Origin: Sceloporus undulatus
Taxonomy: Eukaryota > Chordata > Lepidosauria > Squamata > Phrynosomatidae
DNA length: 64,000 nucleotides
Assembly (NCBI RefSeq): GCF_019175285.1
Contig: NC_056527.1
Location: 104,737,765 to 104,801,764, forward strand
Direction of reading: 5' to 3'
The notes under the pieces were generated by a model, which saw nothing but the letters and a program-made list of their open reading frames with translations, was not told where the DNA came from and did no database searches. Both the position numbers and the translations under genes were made by a program. The first letter of the stretch is position 1; the number at the start of each line of letters is the position of its first letter. Positions 29,416 through 44,400 of the stretch are shown here, piece after piece.

Positions 29416-32400
29416 ACACAGAGAGAAGTGGATAGGAGAACATATTTTCCTTCCTGGAAATTAAGACAGAAATCTTAGCTAAAAGGAACTAAAGTGAAAT
29501 GATCAAGGTGAAATGAATGGATTATTTGTTCCCACTTACTTAGGGAGATTGAATAAGGAGCACTTAATCCAGTTCCCTGATTCTAGCAGGAGAGGTGGAT
29601 GCAGAGCAAAATCAAGGGTAAGCCCTAGTGTCACAAGGACTGAGAGGGAAGGAGGAAGACTATGTAAGTAAATACATATACCCTACTGGAGAATCTTTGC
29701 AAGCTGCAGCAAGAACCATACAAATTATATCAAGCTGGTGCGTCAGTAGGTGTGCTGAAGGTTTGCCTCACTGCCCTTTCTTCTTGCCCAGAGTTGAGTC
29801 AAAAATTGGAGAATTTGAACCCTCATTTCGTACTGGAGATAACTCTCAAAAAACTGAAGAAGATACAATCCTAGTTTCCATGACAGGTTTCCAGAAATGG
29901 CATTGCTGGGTGTAGCTTGGAAATATTTGGCTCATCAAATGTTTTCAGCTTCAAATCCAAGAACCCACAGGCAGCATGGTCAGTGGAGGTAGAAAACTGG
30001 AGAGCCAAATGCATCCAAACACCTGTCAGTTCTCATTTTTGCAGGAAATCCAAGGTATTTCAAGAAAATATGCATGGGATTTCTGTGTGCATGGAATTTT
30101 AAACAGGTAACATACGTAACAATTCTGTGGGTGTGTTGTGCTTCTACAAAAACAAAAAAGACTTTCCTCAAAATTAATTCACCATATAGGAATAGATTTG
30201 CTTATTTTTCTTTGATGCCTCCTCCAATCTGTTTTCTTGACTTTAAAAACAAAAATTCAAATAATTTGAATTTTAGCATCTCACCTGGCAATATCTGGAC
30301 TCCAATGTGGGGAAGGCTTGCAAACGAGTCAGGAAATCCAGAGGCAGCAATCCAAGAAGGCAAAGATGCTCAGGCAAGTGATTATGAGAGAAACAGGCCT
30401 GGTACTATGGGACAATATGGGTTTTTGTTTGTATAGGGAACTAGTGAGGAGGAGTGGTATATAACCACTAAATACAAAAATTCTGCGTGCATGAGGACAA
30501 CATAGATTCTACAACCTGTGCATAATATGCAAATTTTAATTAGTTTGCATATCTTAGCTATTTTTGGATAGATGTGTCTTCTGTTTTTCATTTGCAGGGC
30601 AAAGGTACTTTGGATGGCATCTGAATCCAAGCAGTGGAAATCCTTTGGAAGCTGCTCTTTAGCCTCTGAGACCTCAAAAGACTTTTTATAGCCTTAGGGA
30701 CCAAAAAACTTCTGGGTGTTGTTTTATTTTAACTGAAAACAAAGACTGGGTAAAACAAACAACATAAAATGGGATAGAATGTGTGTGTAAACTCATGAGA
30801 TAAGCATAGAGTACTGATTTGCATAACTCTTTCTTTTCTATTATGTCCATAGCTTCTGGGACGACTGGGACCCCCGCAGAGTGTGCAGCGGCTGCTCTAT
30901 ACCTTGCTGCAGATGCTACTTTTTGCACTGGATTTGACCTTGTAGTCAGTGTGTGGAGCTGAGCTTGACTTTGGGAAGAAAGAGACAACCTGCTGCCAGT
31001 TGTGACGTTAAAAACTAGTGGAGTCCACCAGAATAAGAGGACTGCAGTGGCTGCAATAAAGTGGGATGGGAAGAAGATGTTTGGGATGGATTTCCATCCA
31101 GGCAGAGGGATACCTTACAAGGCACTTGCATTCATTCTGTGCAGCCCACACAGTAAAGTAGAGGTGGAATTCATGCAACCTTCCATATGTTTGTTGGACT
31201 CTTAATTCCCTGCAGCAAGGGAGAGACCATTGGGAATTGCAGTCCAACACATCTGGAGGGCCACTCCCATACTTCTCAGTAAACAATCCTGGGGCACTTC
31301 ATAGCCATAATAAATTTAAATATGCTATAGTATTAAAGAAAATGCTTTACTCTAGACACCCTTATCTGTTTTTGACAGCCGTGTCACAGACAGAATAACA
31401 ACAGGTACAGCTTTTCCAATTCTGCATTACCTTATAAGACAGGGCTAAAAAACCTTGATTATCTAGATGAAATGTTACTCCCATCATTCACTTAATCAGG
31501 CTAACTGGGGTGATGGGAAATGGAATTCAATATTTTCTGAAGAACCATGTGTTCCCTAGCTCTGTATGGTAACAGTTGAGTAGCAAGCAGAAAGGCTACA
31601 GGCAAAGTTTCCCTAGTTCCTGCATTGCCATACGGGAAAAACTATTCTGGTTCAAAATGTTGCCAGTCATGGAAATTTAGGCCACAGGAACTTTGCAAGG
31701 CAAAAAAGTGGCAGCCCTATCTTTATACTACTTTAGAGACCATTGAAACAGGTTCTGCAGCTTAAGCCCTATCTCCAGTTAAGCCCTTGATAATGTCAGG
31801 GACCTGTTTTTCCTACAGTTATGGTCAAGGTGAACTGGATGTTGACATAGAACATTTTTAAAAAAAAATTGTTAAAAGGAAATGTTTAACTTTCACCTTC
31901 TGATCAGTGACCATGAAAGTATCAACTCGCTGGATAAACAGGTTGCCTTAAGTTTTCTGTGCTTTGCTTGACGCTTGTTAACTGCCATCAGGTCGACGTC
32001 AGCTTGAAGACCCTATGAATGAGGGTCCTCCAAGTCACCCTATTAACAGCGGACCTGCTCAGGTCTTGACTCTAATGCCCAACAAAATTATTATTTATTT
32101 TTAATTCTAACATTTCTATAAAAAATTTAGGGTGGCATATGTTGCTGGTTCCTCCTACTTTTATCTTCATAACATCCTTTGAGTTAGGTTAGTGCAGGAT
32201 CATCAGGTCTTGGGTGAGCAGGTGAATTTGGGTCTCCTTGTTACCAGTGACACATTAAATTCACCGTTCCCAAACTTTGGTATTCAAATCTTGTTAGACT
32301 ACAACTCCTGTTGTCCTTGAGTAGTGGCCATGCTGGCTAGGATAACAAGGTTGTGATCTACTGACATCTGTGACACCCAAGGTGTCACCCAAGGTTCAGA

Positions 32401-35400
32401 TAGGCTGCTGAATCACGGCACCTCCTGTTTCAGATTGAATTCACATTGGTACCCATCCTGATTCACTGTACCTCTGGGGGTGAACTTCATGGTCTCTCCC
32501 CTCCTTTTACTGTTTACCTATAGCTCCTTTGCCTCCGTTGGTCTTGCTCTCTCTCCCTTTTCAAATTGTGTCTGGATAGGCTGTTACTCATTGATAAAGG
32601 GTGTTCATGGCAGTTCAGGAATTAGGTTTGCCAACAGATCAGGGCTGACTTGCTTCTATTCCAGAAATCAGCAGCTGAAAACTTACTTCATGGCACAGAA
32701 GGAAGAATAGATATCTGCAATTTCGAGAAATGAGCTGTTAAGGTGGCCTTATGGGTGGCCTTATGGAGAAGAAGAGCTCCTACCTCTTTGAATCTGTCAG
32801 CCATGGCTTGCATGTTGAGCCTTCTTGTGTCCATCAGTCCAAAAGTATGGGAGCCCTTGTCCTTTTTTACATCTGGCCACTGTTGGTTAAGGGCACAGCA
32901 ATTGGTTTAAAACAGTGGTGGGAAACCTCAGGCCCTGGTGCTGAATCCAGCTGTTATTGAGCCACATCTGCCCCTGGGATCCTCTAGAGATGACCTTCTT
33001 GTGGCTGCATTCACACTGCACAAATAATCCAGTTTGACACCACATTAACTGCTATAGCTCAGTGCTTTGGGATTCTGAGAATTGTAGTTTGTTGGGTCAC
33101 AAGAGCTGCTCACGGACACAGAGAACGCTAAATGCCTCACAAAACTACAATTCCCAGAATTCCATAGCATTGAGGCCATGGCAGTTAAGGTGGCCATAAC
33201 TAGCTCCAAAGAACACCCATATTTGTGGTTTTCTGGCTTTTGTGTGGCATTCCCCTTTATTCAAAAAGGTTGACATGCTTCTCTCAAGGCTTGATTACGC
33301 AGAAGTATTGCTTTAAATTCAGATATACAGGTTATTTGTGGTCCCACTGTTTTGCCTCTTGTGGATTATGGCCCACATGAGCATTCTGAAGCTGATTTGG
33401 CCCTTAGGATAAAAGAGGTTTGCCATTTTTGCACTAAAAGGTTGTTAGTTCTGCCCAGAGCAGCATGCTCTTCTCTTTTGTTTTTATTTTAGCATTCATA
33501 TATCCTGGGTTAAGTCCAGGCACTGAGAACTCGGAGACCATAACATTTAAATTATGGCCTGGATTACTAGATAAATGGCTGTCCTGCAGCCAACCCAGAT
33601 GGCTTGGAGTTCAGTGGTAGCCTCTGTTTTCCCCAAATAAACAGTTGCATTTGTTCCCAGAAAACCGCTGTGTTTTTGGCACTTAACAAGGCTCTATAAC
33701 AGTCCCATGTGCCTTCAGAGTTCAGCCGCATCTCTTAGCCTGGAGGAGGACTTTACTGTAAACAGAATAATGTGCTATGAGGAGATCAGATGCAAGGGAC
33801 ATGTTGTGATGTCCTCCATGAAGTCCCAGGGTGTGGTTAGGGGCTGCATTGTTTTCCAAACAAAACTGCACCCACTCCCACAAACAAAAATGTCCCCTTT
33901 CCCCATCAAAATGCTCTCATGTCCTTATATATGTAATGGAACAAAGGCTAAAACCTTTGTGACCTCAATGTTTTCCCCTTTAACTTTAGACGTAGGGAAA
34001 TGCATATTTACGAAACAGTTAGCCTTAAGGTCAAAAGCTGTGGCTCTTTAACTGAAAAGGAGTTTTATAAAAGAAAAAGTAAGTTAGTAAAGGGGTAGAA
34101 TAGTTTTGAGATAAGCTTCTTAATAAATATATATCATGCTCACTTTATAAAAGTATATTGGGCTTTAAGTTTCTAAATATAGAACACTGTTATCTATTAA
34201 TACATTGCTTAGCAAGAATAAGGGGTGTTGGTTTATATCTTTGATAATAAGCAAGTTTTATATTCACTTATAAAGTTGGCTGGGTTTAGATCATGAACTG
34301 AATGATCAGTATCTTTTTTCTGGCTATATTAAGACATGTCAATTACTAAAAGGGCTAGTGTTTTGTTTAAAATAAATAGTGAACAAATCTATATTAATAA
34401 TGTAACATTATACTAAGTCAGAGAAGCATCGAGAGAACTTCTTTGTCTGCATCTGGATTCATGGACAAATTTGAAAGAGGGAGGTAGACCAATGCCTGGA
34501 ATTACAGATAAAAAGTTTCATCCTCATTAATTGCCAGAAATATCATTTTTTTATTAGGGTGACTAAATGTCAAAAAAAATCTGACTGGACCATGCCAAAT
34601 GAAGGTTATGAATATGTAACACACCCCATGAATCTATAATGACTAATTTAAATGGGCATGCCTTGTATGAGTAGTATGAAGAAGGTGTGGAAAATACCAC
34701 ATGTAAAGGAGTTTCTAAAAGTTGTACATCACCAATGAAAACTGAGATAAAGACAATTACAGCAGAAAATGACCTATAAATAATTGTGCAAAATTTGAGA
34801 AGGTATGCCTACTTGCCACAGACACCCCTTCTTTCAAGATTGTAATCAATAAATTGGAAATTGTTGCTTCACTTGTTTTTGTCTTAATTTGATTAGGTAC
34901 TTTGATACTTAGCAAATCGATACCCTCACAACGGGGAGGGAAAATGACCTTTAAAATTAGTAGGGCAAAAGAAAAGATTATAGATAGATTATAAACTCGC
35001 CATCGGGATCGCCATCAAAACAGAGATCATTTGGACTGACACGATTGATTGCGATCTGTTTTAAGTGTAACTGGATTTGTTTGTAACTATATTTATTGAT
35101 AACGGTGCCTGATTTATGCAATGAAAACATATAACAACCATATTTTTAAAAATAGCCTTGGGGACTACGTGTAATGTGTTACTTTCCGCATCCTCTGGTG
35201 TAGGGCAAGGCCTTTGCTCGCCTAAGCAGCTGTTTTCCACCTGCTCCAGAGACAACTGCATCCCTGTGCTCTTGAGAAATAGCAGAATCAATCATCAGCA
35301 TCCTGTGGAATAATGAACTGCCTGTGAAACAAATCAATTTGCCTCCCTTAATTACTTCTTTCAAGGTGTAACTAGAGGCCAATTACCTAAAATGCTGGAG

Positions 35401-38400
35401 CAATACATGATTAACTAACTTTCTGTCAAGAAGACTGAGCAATACATGATTTAAGTCCCAGGTGCACATTCGAATTCTGGTTGCTGGCTTCATGAAAAAA
35501 GGAAGATACAAGACACTCATGGGAGGTGTAGTGGTTTGAGTGTAGGACCTAGGACATTGGATAAGAGGGATTCGATTCCCCACTCACTCAGTTAAGGAAC
35601 CTTGTTGGGTGACCCTCCCTCGGAGTGTAATGGAGTCTCCTTCCTTGGAGGTCTTTAAACAGAGGCGGGAATGGCCATCTGTCAGGGATGGTGTTGATTG
35701 TGAGTTCCTGCATGGCAGGGGGGTGGACGGATAGCCCTTGTGGTCTCTCGCACAACTCTATGTTTCTATGACCTTGGATGAGGCACACGCCTCTCAGCCC
35801 CAGAAAAAGTTCGCCTTAGGGTTGCCTAAGTTGGAAGGCAAAAATAACAACAATGGGGTGGGGAACTTCTCTTGTTGAATTCTGCTGATAAAATATGTAG
35901 CAGTCCTGCCAGAAACCCTTATAAACTGCAACCTATCTTCGCCTTTCAAATTTCCGAGGACTTGGATCTGCAGACAAGTTTTATTCTAATTTTATTCAGA
36001 AAGATAACAGCCATCTTAGTTCCAGGAACCGGGGAAAACTAAAGCAATGTTCAGACCCATATCCATGGGGTGCCGTTGTGGCCATACAGTAAATACAATA
36101 ACATCCAAAATCTAAAACATGGATTCCTTATTGGGCCAACAAAAATGCACAATATACATGTTGCAAGCTTCAAAATATATTTGTCTTCATGTCAAACACA
36201 AGGAATTCTGGGAAACCTTGAGAAGCAAATCTTCTACATGGTTTTTAAATTAATTTATTTTAATCTCAAAAAAAACCCTTATACGTATAAAAGAAAATGC
36301 ACGACATCCTTGACTATGCACCCATCAATATAAATTATAAACCATTTCCAGTGTTTTCAGAGTGCTTCCATTTCTCCTTTCAGTTGTTTTTGTAATAGCC
36401 CTGTCAAGATTATCATTTTAGTTTGAAGAGTTTAAGCTGGGATCTCTTACTGTCCATTTGCTCTAGGAATAGGTAGGCCAGATGGAATGAGAATTATAAT
36501 GTTGAATGTACATCTCTATAGTCCCCGTAACTTTTGGAATAGGCAGCCATCCTTTAAGATGAGAAGAATTGTGATTGCAGTCAGCCTTCCATTCCATTCC
36601 ATGGATTTTTGATCCACAAATTCAGTCATCCACAGTTGTGAAATTTATTCTTCAAAATATTAAATTTCAAAAAATGAACTTGATTTTTGTCATTCTATAT
36701 ACAGACACCCTTTCACTATGCCACTGTTTACTGGGACTTGAGCATCCACAAGATTTTGGTACAGTACTACACGGGATCTTGGAAAATAAAACCGCGATAC
36801 TAAGTGCCCACTGTATTCACAAATCCCTGTTTTTTTTCACAGACCAAGAAGAAACTGAAACCCAATATTGCCCGCCAAGGGACTAGCCAGTGTGTTTGCC
36901 CTTCTGTCAAGACCGACTGGAACTGGAAATTTTCAATTTAAGATTGTCACAGACCAACACTGGATCAAAACCTGTTTTGAGACTGAACTTCTTAATTCGC
37001 ACCTGGAATCCAATGGGAACCTAGTTCAGAAGTCTTTGAAAACCACTGTAAGGCCTTTATATCTAATGTGGCTGTATTTAATCCAGGGAGTTTGTTTTTC
37101 CTTCATGCTTCCTTTCTGTCTAAACACTGGATGTGTACATATTTCCTTCTTACCCTTCCACCTCCTAAGCTTTGGGGAGGGCTATATAGATTTAAATAAA
37201 TAAACACATGCCCCAGATGACGTGGAGGTTGTCTCTGTGTTGTTTCCTCTTATTTTTGGCCATGTGTCTCTGCTGTGTTAGCTGTGCATATGTGGAGCAA
37301 GCGAGAATACATGCTTCGAAGGGTGTATGTGAAACTGCCATTCTTGCCATTGTTGTGTTTAGGGGCGTGTGTGGGGAGGGTGGTTGTGATTGGCTCCAAT
37401 CCCCCCAAAAAAAAACCTTACAATGCAAGCAGTGTGCCAGAAGAATGACTACAGGGGGGTGTGTGTTATTTCATTTTAAATACATAAGTACACACTGAAT
37501 CATGCATGCCTCAACACACTGAAGTACCTCTCTCAACTCCTTGCCCCTTTTTATCCTCCTCCTTGTGCATCAATTTTTTCCTCATTTTTTTTCCTATCCT
37601 TCCCATCTCCCTTTTTCCTAGACTGGAGGGGCTATTTCTGTTTGACAGTTTTTGTGGGTTTTTTGGGTCTATGTGGCATGTTCTAGAAGAGTCTCTTCCT
37701 GACATTTCGCCAGCATCTGTGGCTGGCCGCTTCCGGAATGCTTGCCAGGCACAAGGAGGTGGTGTGTGTGTGTATGGGGCAGGGGCCTCAGGGTGGGAGC
37801 GTTCAGTGCACAAGCAGGATGAGTGTCTTGGCTCGACTAGTGCTTGCATTGTCTGCTGGGAAACATNNNNNNNNNNNNNNNNNNNNNNNNNAACAAATGA
37901 AATTGAACTCAAAGATATTCGAGGAAGACATCTTCGTACCCCTCTTCGTTCTTCTTCTCTTGTCTCTCCTGAAGGGAAGTTCTTATTGTTAAACTTAAAT
38001 AGCCCTTGCTTAAAATGAGGGATGAAGCTTCTCTGCTGTGTTCTAATTTCTAGAATCTAAATGCCCTTTGGTGTTAAGTCTATATGCCCTATATCCTTTT
38101 ACACAGTATATTCAATTTTCTAATAGACTTAAATTATCTAACATTTTACGACATCACTGTACAATAGTATCTAAATAATCTTACCCTGAACCCTCTCAAC
38201 GAATATAGTGATTAAAAAAAAAAAAAAACCAAAAGAGTCTTTATAAATTCTTCTGCTTCGTTTGAGATCTATTTAGGCTCTGGAATGTTAGAACAGAAAT
38301 ATAATGTATCAGTAATAGCATATATAGAAATCGCCCTCCAACTTAACCAGTTTTACTTCTCTTCTCCCGTCTCTCAATTCTCACTATCATTCTTACCACC

Positions 38401-41400
38401 CGAATTAAATTACGATTGGAGAGATATCTAAATCCCAAACTTTCCCCCAATGGATCAGAACTTTTTTCCACATTTCCTTTCTCTTGTTGTTATTTCTATT
38501 CTGGACATAACAAGATATAATATCTAATTCTCTATAATCATTGATCTTCATCATCCAATTTTCCCAGGTTGGCACTTCTTTAGTTTTCCAGAGCCGCGCT
38601 ATCTCTATTCTAGCCGCTGTGATCATATAGAGAACTATCCTCCAATTCTGCTGCTCGTCTTTGGGATCAAGGACCTTAGTTATGTTCAATAGAAATAGTT
38701 TAGGATTCATTGGAATTTTTATTTCTAGAATTTGTTGCATAGTCAAATGTATTTTAACCCAGAATTTTTGAATTTCTGGACATTTCCACCACATGTGGAA
38801 ATGTGTCCCCTTCTCTATTCCACATCTCCAACAATTTCCATCTGAGGTCTTGAACATTTTTTTTAATCTCCAGGGGGTAATATACCACCTGTTCATAATC
38901 TTTAAAAAAATTTCTTTCAAATTCTGGCCCACTGTGAACTTATCTGTCTTGATCCAAGCCCCTTCCCATTCGTCCATATTAATTGTCGTGTTTAAGTCTT
39001 CGGACCACTTTATCATATAGTCCTTGACTGCAAGCTTTTCTAAAGTTCTGTTCAAAAATAAGTTGGATAGTTTGGCTATTTTTTTTTATCCGATTGCCAG
39101 AGTATCTCGTCTAATTCGTTAAATCCGGGTTCAATTCCCTTCTCTTTTATATCTTCTTTGTATTTTTGGCAGATCTGAATATAATTGAACCAGGTTATCT
39201 CGTAACCCTCTTCTAAAAGCCTCTCTCTTGTTTTAATGATAACTTTCCCTGGTCCTGTCTTAGTCAGAGCGTTTTTGTAAGTTAGCCAATTGCCCTGCGA
39301 AAGCCATCTGCCAAAAAACGCCTCTTGAGGTGAGGTCCAGTATGGTAATTTGAAATAAAACAATTTTTTAATCTTATTCCAGGTAATTAAAAGTGACTTT
39401 CTCATAGCGTGATTGTCAAAATCCTTGTTATGTCTACTTTTGTCATAGCACAGAAAGGCGTGCCACCCAAATCTTAAGTGGGTATTCTCCAAATTTAAAA
39501 TGTAGGGGTCATCCAACTTTATCCAGCACTGTATCCACACCATACTACAAGCCCAGTAATATAATTGAAAGTCCGGCAGAGAATATCCCCCTCTCTTTTT
39601 AGCATCTTTCAGTGTGGACCATTTTATCCTAGGCTTCTTTCCTTTCCATACGAATTTTTTGAGTTCCCTTTCCCAACTCCTAAAGGTATTTTCTTTTATC
39701 TCAATTGGTAAGTTCTGTAGTAAAAACATAATTTTTGGGAGCACTACCATCTTAATTGTAGAGATCCTCCCCAGTAACGAAAGGTTTAATTGGTTCCATC
39801 TTTTCATATTTTCCTGAATATCTTTCCAAACATAAACATAGTTGTTTTCAAAGAGTCTAAGGTTATCTTTTGCTAACCAAACCCCTAGGTATTTAAGCTT
39901 TTTTTCCTCTTTATAACCAGTCTTTCTCTCTAACAACTCAACTTCTTCCCTGGTAAGGTTTTTTGTTAACATTGAGGTCTTGTTCTTATTGACTCTTAGT
40001 CCGGTGACTAATTCAAATTGATTTAATTCATAAAGTAGTGAATCTATCCCTTGAATCGGGTCTTCCAATACTAAAATAACATCATCTGCGAACACCCTCA
40101 CTTTCAATTCCAAACCCCCTTTTTTTAGCCCTCTGATGTTCTTGTTTTGATTAATAGCATTGATTAGGGTTTCCATCGCTGTCAGAAAAAGAAGCGGGGA
40201 GATGGGGCACCCTTGTCTCACCCCTCTAAAAAGTTTAAATTCTGAAGATTTCTCCCCGTTGACAACCACTTGCGCGCTTTGATTGTTGTATATTTGTCTT
40301 ATCTGATCTATAAATATATCCCCACAGCCTAATTGATTAAGAGTTTCGAGCAGAAAATCCCAACTTAAAGAATCGAAAGCCTTTTCCATATCTAATGCAA
40401 CTATCGCACATTTTCTCTCGTTGTGCACATGATAGTATTCTAGGCAGTTTATTAATGGTCTGATGTTGTCTCTTAATTGCCTGCCTGGTAAAAAACCATT
40501 CTGTTCTTTTCCCAGTATCGTATTTAGGATCGTTTTTAGTCTTTCTGCTAAGATGTGTGTAAAAATCTTATAGTCAACATTTAAGAGACTAATTGGGCGA
40601 TAGTTTGATACTAATAGCGGATCTTTCCCTTCCTTATGTATGAGAGAGATATTAGCAGCCTCCCAAGAGGGAGGGATTCCTTCTGTTGCTATTGAATTAA
40701 GTAGCTTATTTAATGGGTTTAACAATTCCCATTTAAATTCCTTGTAAAATTTTGGAGTGAAACCATCCCTTCCTGGGGATTTAGCTTCCTTCAAACTCTC
40801 GATTGCCTTTATTGTTTCTTGTTTCGAGATTGCCTCATTTAATCTTTCTCTTTGGTCTTCGGGAATCCTATGCTTAATTTTCCCTTTAATGTACTCTTGG
40901 AGAGCCGTTTTTTGTTCTTTATAATGGCCTTGAGCCTTATATAAATTTTGATAAAACTCCCGGAATGAATTTATTATCTCTTCCCTAGAGGTGATCAATC
41001 CTTTATCTGTTTTTAATTTGGGGATAATTTTTCGTTCCCTTTCTTTTTTAAGTTTCTTTGCTAGCCATTTCCCCACTTTATTCCCATTTTCAAAAAAATT
41101 TTGTTTGGTCGCCTTTAAATTTCTTGCAATTTCTAAGTTAATTTTGCTTTGTGTTTGTTGTTGCAGGATTTTTATTTCGTTCCTTATCTGAGTATTTGCC
41201 GGGTCAGCTTTTAGCAATACAGTAGTTCCTTCTCTTTAAGTTTCTCCCACAGGTCTTTCTCCCTCATTTTGTTAATTCTCTTTACTTCCGCGGCTCTTTT
41301 CAGGAGTAAACCCCGAAACACCGCTTTACCCGCATCCCAAACCACGTTATTCTTTATCTCATGTGACTCGTTAATCTTAAAGTAAATGGCTATCTCTTCT

Positions 41401-44400
41401 CTCATTTTCTCCACAAAAGTTTTATCCCCTAAAAGCTCATCCCTTAGTCTCCATGAAAATTCCCGACTTTCCCCAACCTTCATCGTCATTTCAATCAAGC
41501 AGTGATCAGATAGTGATCTAGGGTCTAATTCCATTGACTTCACCTTTGTGGCCAATATTCCAGACAGTAAAAATAAGTCAATACGGGACCATGATTTATG
41601 TGGTTCGGAATAGAAGGTAAATCCTGGTTTGTCTTCGTTTTTATAGGACCAAAGGTCTTCAAGATTATGTTCCTGAATCAAATCTCTGCAGCTCTTGGGA
41701 AGTTTCCCTTGGCTGTCCTTAATCTTTTTTTCCGCCTTCCTATCCCTCTTTGGCATTATTACCCCATTAAAGTCCCCCGCCAATATTATATTGTTTTGAT
41801 CATAGGACATTAGTGCTTCATTTAATTTCTGATAATAGGTATCTTTTTTTTCCCATGGTCCATAAACGTTCACCACTATCAGTTTCATATCACCTATATC
41901 TATTTCTATTATTTGAAATCTTCCCTCGGGATCACTATTTAATTCTTTCGTGTGGAAATTCCTATTTACATAAACCGCTAATCCTCTCTTTCTCTTCTTA
42001 TTCGACAAGGCAAAACAATTGCCCAATTTGGGGTTTCTCAAATATTTTTCCTCCCCTTTCCTTATTTTAGTTTCTTGTAGAAGGACTACATCGTAATTTC
42101 TTTTTTCCAAAAGATGAAATATTTGTTTTCTCTTTTTTTCCCTGTTTATACCCCCCACGTTCCAGGATGCCAGTTTGAGCATCATTTTATACCTGAATTT
42201 ACTATCCTCAAGAAGTATTCTAATTCTATACTTAACCCATGCAAGAGTTAATATTTATCATACTCGAAACTATATCAAACAAGCACATTCTAGATCTTCT
42301 CCCCCCCTAGAAATCAGACAAATTTACAATTCCCAAATCCCCCAAATAAAATTAAGGAATTTATAGACCTGATTAGGTTTCAAACGTTCTTGGATGGGTA
42401 AGCTGAGTATCTTCCAAGTCCAAATTCAAAAGCAGATTTGAGTTCAAATTTCTCTCTTCTCTATGTTGGGTATCCTTTTCTTCTGAAGGCAGATCTAGCG
42501 AGTCCCTTCTTCCTGGGGCTTCGTCCGCGTCTACTTCAAAATTCTTCTCTCCGTTGGATTCTCCTCCTCCAGAGTCTGAGTGTAGGAAAGTTCTGTAGAA
42601 ATCTCTCGCCTTCTCAATCGTATTTATTTTGAATCTCTTATGGTTAAATATAAAAGACACCCCTTCCGGGTTCATCCATCTATAGTTAACTTTTTTTCTT
42701 TGTAGCAATGCCGTTAGGAATTTGTACTGTTGTCTCTGTTTTATAATCTGAAGAGGTAAATCTCTAAAAATAAAAACCGGGGAATCCTCTATCATTAAGT
42801 TGTCTCTGAAATTCTTTTGAATGACCCTTTCTTTTATCCTTGTAGTAGTGAAACAAATTACAATATCGCGCGGCAAGCCTTTTTCTTGGGCAATTTTAGA
42901 GCTGACCCTGAAGATTTTGTCCGTTTGCGTCTCGAGCAGATCTATCGGAATGTCTAGGAACGAGGATAGAGCTGGAAGAACTCTTTCTTCGAGGTCCTCG
43001 TTCTCTACCTCTGGGAGGCCTCTTATTTTAATGGCCTTGTCTCTATGCCTTTTTTCTTGTAATTGGAGAAGGAACTCTTCTTAAAGCTGATGTTTTTCCA
43101 ATTTAATGACTTTTCTCTCCAAGTCCGCTGTACTCTTCGAATTAAGCTGTACTTCTTTTTTTATATCCGCAATTTCTTTGTTTACACAGTCAATCTTTTT
43201 GGCCAAGCCCTCAATTTCCGTTTGCATGTCGCGCCTAATTTCTTCTCTTAAAGATTTTTGCTCTTCCCTAATTTCCAGTTTGAAATTTCTCTTAAATTCT
43301 CGTAATTCCTCCAGTATCAAAGATGTTATTTCTGGCTGTTTGCTAGACCCATCTAGTGAGTCTCGTCTCGTATTCTGTTGGTATCCACTCATATTAAGCT
43401 TTCTGTATTTGCCACTTCTCGTGTCCATTGGCTAAATTTCCTAAAGATTTCTTTTCTTCCAAAGAAATAGATGTCTATCTTTGTGGGAATTGCTTACCAA
43501 GACCTCAAAAGCGGGTAGCGTTCGTTGTCAAATCAGCCTGCCCCTTTTATCTTAATCAGAGTAAATTCCTTCCACTGGGGTTAAGGCTCCAGGTGCACTG
43601 ACTGAGAGTTTGTTGCTAATTAGATGTTCAACTCCTCTGTTACAATTCTAAGAAAGAAGCTAATTAGCAGCAGCACTGGAGACGAAAAGAAAAAAACTGC
43701 AAATTCCAGGATTCCATAGGATGCAGCCATGACAGTTAAAGTGGAATAATAGCACTGTACATCTGTAGTGTGAAAGGGCTCCATATTAGTTAGAAGGTTC
43801 TTGTACTTTTAAAAACCCAAAGCAGCTTTTCTGAGCTTGTGCTTTGCAGACAATGGTTCCAGGTTTAATACCTGGTTGTTTCTGTTAACCTGTGCATCTA
43901 AGGTTGATACGAAGGATGGTCTTGGTGAGCAGTTGCCCGTCAAAGTAGAAATACTCAGCTAGAGGGCCAGCTCAAGTCATTTCCCTTTTCTGTAGGGTAG
44001 CAGCAAATATAACCTCTCCTACACATCCATTTAAAGGTGTATAGTAGCCAAAGAGAACTAAGTCATCTGGGCACATAGGCAGACAATCCTACAGGCATCT
44101 CCCCTCAATCACCTCCCCACAAAATACAAAGTGGATAACTAACATCTGTGCAATAAATAGAAGAGCACTCTGCCTAACAATAGGGCTGGTAGAGCTACAG
44201 ATGAACCTGCTTCAAATGTTGGTATATGCTTCTTCTATCTCAGTTTCTCTTCTTTTCTCTTCTCACAGTACTCTTTGCCTCACCTCCGGAAAACAAAAGG
44301 GAACATCATTAACATCTCCAGCCTTGTTGGTTTTATGGGACAAAAGGACGCTGTGACTTATGTCGCAACCAAGGTAGTCTGGAGCAATGGATACCTGACC

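Larger units (their letters stand above)
25561..37866 (+). repeat. Direct repeat copy A (12.3 kb), probable assembly duplicate
   Basis: The block is collinear with 43696-55841 over its whole length, including HSD17B14 exons 6-9, CR1, MITE, SINE and Tigger-like insertions, with no rearrangement. Differences are mainly one-base indels plus a few larger ones (142 bp present only here inside CR1 at 28615-28756; 26 bp near 36118; a longer CA tract at 29388). It begins in the right arm of a MITE and ends at the N gap. Confidence 0.9.
37892..43695 (-). mobile_element. Nearly full-length L1 LINE, minus strand
   Basis: Parts in element order: 5'UTR 43695-43429, ORF1 43428-42373, spacer 42372-42186, ORF2 42185-38405, and 3'UTR 38404-37892, which is cut by the gap so that no poly(A) tail is visible. 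ORF sizes (about 351 and 1,260 codons) match complete L1 proteins. ORF1 carries one in-frame TAA; ORF2 is split by two apparent frame changes. The few breaks suggest a young copy, and some may be sequence errors. It sits in HSD17B14 intron 5, antisense to the gene. Confidence 0.9.

Noticed and set aside
33900-34910. A possible solo LTR (TATA-like motif near 34770 and AATAAA near 34848; also in copy B)
   Set aside because: I could not define ends, a target duplication or a family. Two common short motifs are not enough.
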